The notes below the pieces were generated by a model. It was not told the DNA's origin. It saw nothing but the letters and a program-made list of their open reading frames with translations, and ran no database searches. Position numbers and translations under genes: made by a program. Shown one piece after another: positions 3,341 through 5,271 of a stretch of DNA of 5,271 nucleotides. Each line of letters starts with the position of its first letter. Position 1 is the stretch's first letter. Source of the DNA: Verrucomicrobiota bacterium (lineage in GTDB: Bacteria; Verrucomicrobiota; Verrucomicrobiia; Chthoniobacterales; UBA10450); assembly GCA_003218815.1 (NCBI GenBank), contig QHON01000070.1:1-5271 (forward strand). The letters are read 5' to 3'.

Positions 3341-5271
3341 ATGAAGCATTTTCTTCTGGCCTGTCTCTTTCCGATGGCGTTAACAGCTGAGACCATGCAA
3401 CAGCTGACTGAACAGTTAGGCAAAACTGTTTTGTACAGCGACGTTGCTCTTTCTCCCGACCGCACACATGTCGCATGGGTGCAATCGACCGCGGCGACAA
3501 CATCAAAACAAACACACGTTCGTGGTACATCAGGAAACGCAACGGCAATGCTGGTCAAAATTCCGACCACTGGCGAGAGAACCGACTTCGATCCTACCTG
3601 GTCGCCCGATTCCAAGACGCTCGCAGTTTTCTCCAGCGCAGGCGACAAAGAACAGCGGCAACTCTGGACGGTAAATGCCGATGGTTCCGATCCTAAGGAA
3701 ATTACAAATCTAAAAGGATACGCAGCCCGTCCACGTTGGTCGCACAATGGGAAACAGATTGCGTTCCTCTTTGTAGAAGGCGCAGGCGGTGGTGGTCCCT
3801 TGATGGCTGCGCCGACCGCGACTGGGGTCATCGACACCGCGATTCATAATCAGCGGATCGCTGTTCTCGACATTGCTATGGGCCAGCTGCGTCAGGTTTC
3901 GCCGGTCAATCTTCACATTTACGATTACGATTGGTCGCCCGACGACAAAACTTTCGTAGCAACGGCGGCCCCTGGCCCGGGTGATAACAATTGGTGGATC
4001 GCGCAGATCTACACAATCGATATCGCGAAAGGTAACGCCACATCGATCTACAAACCTTCTCTCCAATTGGCGGTTCCGCGTTGGTCACCGGATGGCAAGT
4101 CGATCGCGTTCATTGAAGGGCTGATGAGCGACGAAGGATTTCACGGTGGCGATCTGTTTACGATCTCAGCCGCTGGCCACAGCCTAACGAATCGGACGCG
4201 AGGTCGCAAAAGCTCAGCAAGCTCACTCTTCTGGCTGGCGTCCGATCGGATCCTTTTCACCGAGTATGTCGGCGGCGGAAGTGCGATCTCTGAATTGACG
4301 CTCGCCGACAATTCGGTGCGAACAATTTGGAAAGGTGCAGAGCACCTGCACGCGTTCGGTAATTTCCCTAACTTTGCTGTTTCCAGGGATGGCAAATTCG
4401 CGGCAGCCGAGCGCAGCACGTTTGAAACGCCACCGGAAATGTGGGCTGGACCGATTGGTGATTGGCATCAGCTGACCAGCAACAACTCAGGTATAAGGGC
4501 GTCTTGGGGTAAAGCCGAGAATCTTGAGTGGACAAACGATAGCTTCAACATTCAAGGCTGGCTTTTGTCGCCCGCGAAAGTGGAGTCAGGTCAGAAATAT
4601 CCCATAGTCGTTCTCATCCACGGCGGACCTTCAAGCGCGGAGGTGCCGGAGTGGCCCGCTTCGTTTGGAATGCCGAGAGCCATTATCGCCGCTCTCTCAT
4701 CACGAGGTTACTACGTGCTGATGCCGAATCCTCGCGGAAGTTACGGCCAGGGAGAAGAGTTCACCCGCGCCAACGTGAAAGATTTTGGCGCCGGCGATCT
4801 GCGCGACATCCTCGCCGGGGTCGATGCCGCGATAAAAAAATATCCGGTCGATCCTGCGCGTCTCGGCGTGACCGGGTGGAGTTACGGCGGTTACATGACG
4901 ATGTGGACTGTCACGCAAACCAACCGTTTCCGTGGAGCCGTCGCCGGTGCTGGCGTTGGCAATTGGCAAAGTTACTATGGCCAGAACTTGATCGATCAAT
5001 GGATGATCCCGTTCTTCGGTGCATCGGTTTACGACGATCCCGCCGTCTACGAGAAAAGTTCTCCCATTCACTATATAAAGAAGGTGAAAACACCGACGCT
5101 TGTTATTGTCGGTGAGCGCGACGCAGAATGCCCTTCGTCGCAGTCCTACGAATTCTGGCACGCCTTAAAGACGCTTGGTGTGCCGACGCAGCTAATCGTC
5201 TATCCCGGCGAAGGTCATCTCTTCATTAAACCTGCGAACCAAGCCGATCGAATGGATCAGACGGTCGCATG
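3341..5271 (+). CDS. S9-family serine peptidase (prolyl oligopeptidase/acylaminoacyl-peptidase type), extreme C-terminus cut off
   Basis: The frame is open for 643 codons from ATG 3341 to the right edge. A short signal-like start (MKHFLLACLFPMALTA, possible cleavage after residue 16) suggests export to the periplasm. Residues about 25-390 form a TolB/PD40-type beta-propeller with recurring blade motifs: WSPDS at 87, WSHNG at 133, WSPDD at 198 and WSPDG at 248. The alpha/beta-hydrolase domain follows from about 405: HGGP at 427-430 (oxyanion region), NPRGSYG at 463-469, nucleophile Ser514 in GWSYGGYM, Asp594 in GERDAECP and His626 in GEGHLF. Triad order and spacing match active S9 enzymes, which cleave short peptides admitted past the propeller. 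Probably only a few dozen residues are missing. An in-frame TAG near 3272 and an AGGA 7 bases before the ATG support this start. It is transcribed away from the GNAT gene; the role is probably scavenging peptide turnover. Exact specificity is unknown. Confidence 0.95.
   Translation, partial: MKHFLLACLFPMALTAETMQQLTEQLGKTVLYSDVALSPDRTHVAWVQSTAATTSKQTHVRGTSGNATAMLVKIPTTGERTDFDPTWSPDSKTLAVFSSAGDKEQRQLWTVNADGSDPKEITNLKGYAARPRWSHNGKQIAFLFVEGAGGGGPLMAAPTATGVIDTAIHNQRIAVLDIAMGQLRQVSPVNLHIYDYDWSPDDKTFVATAAPGPGDNNWWIAQIYTIDIAKGNATSIYKPSLQLAVPRWSPDGKSIAFIEGLMSDEGFHGGDLFTISAAGHSLTNRTRGRKSSASSLFWLASDRILFTEYVGGGSAISELTLADNSVRTIWKGAEHLHAFGNFPNFAVSRDGKFAAAERSTFETPPEMWAGPIGDWHQLTSNNSGIRASWGKAENLEWTNDSFNIQGWLLSPAKVESGQKYPIVVLIHGGPSSAEVPEWPASFGMPRAIIAALSSRGYYVLMPNPRGSYGQGEEFTRANVKDFGAGDLRDILAGVDAAIKKYPVDPARLGVTGWSYGGYMTMWTVTQTNRFRGAVAGAGVGNWQSYYGQNLIDQWMIPFFGASVYDDPAVYEKSSPIHYIKKVKTPTLVIVGERDAECPSSQSYEFWHALKTLGVPTQLIVYPGEGHLFIKPANQADRMDQTVA

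Noticed and set aside
3353..3364. Lipobox LLAC at residues 5-8 of the S9 protein
   Set aside because: It is too close to the N-terminus to follow a functional lipoprotein signal, and Leu at -2 is unusual.
3334..4066. Several minus-strand open frames of 90-167 codons opposite the S9 gene
   Set aside because: The plus strand codes an unmistakable S9 propeller throughout; the antisense frames are Arg/Cys-rich with no motif.
4651..5161. Open frames of about 153 codons on both strands in the S9 catalytic region
   Set aside because: Both overlap the triad-bearing frame, are Arg-rich and show no family signature.

Overview
The window reads as a stretch of ordinary chromosome from a Gram-negative bacterium of moderate to high GC. 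The lipoprotein-type periplasmic adaptor implies an outer membrane. The large S9 peptidase, the weak Shine-Dalgarno sites and the degenerate NNNNCTG heptads between genes suggest a soil Verrucomicrobiota (Spartobacteria-like) or Acidobacteriota genome. That placement is an impression from gene style and cannot be proven from this sequence. No mobile element, CRISPR array, tRNA or rRNA is visible.

Layout: (1) Positions 996 to 1, minus strand: a TetR-family repressor gene overlaps by 4 bases (ATGA) the start of an HlyD/YbhG-like periplasmic adaptor gene, which runs off the left edge. Upstream lies a good sigma70-type promoter (TTGATT, 17 bp, TAATAT) overlaid by a GAAACTA/TAGTTTC inverted repeat, which fits an autoregulated efflux operon. 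Its ABC or other transporter genes would lie to the left of the window. (2) 997-1466: a 470-base gene-free region with the promoter/operator, a run of degenerate heptads and two small GC-rich hairpins. (3) 1467-1976 and 2043-2570, plus strand: a 169-residue conserved-looking protein of unknown function, then an NADPH-dependent FMN reductase-like flavoprotein. Between them is a second short copy of the heptad motif. (4) 2667-3197, minus strand: a GNAT N-acetyltransferase convergent with the flavoprotein gene. Its start codon sits inside a perfect 16-bp palindrome, and a strong Shine-Dalgarno sequence lies about 50 bases upstream, spaced correctly for an in-frame ATC. (5) 3341 to the right edge, plus strand: an S9 (prolyl oligopeptidase/acylaminoacyl-peptidase type) serine peptidase with a TolB/PD40-like propeller and an intact Ser-Asp-His triad. 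Only its last residues are cut off.

The two truncated genes, hlyD-like and S9, are open to the window edges. Apart from the TetR-HlyD pair, the genes do not form an obvious pathway. I found no convincing new multi-gene system. The best leads are the efflux operator, the dispersed heptad element and the unusual GNAT translation start.
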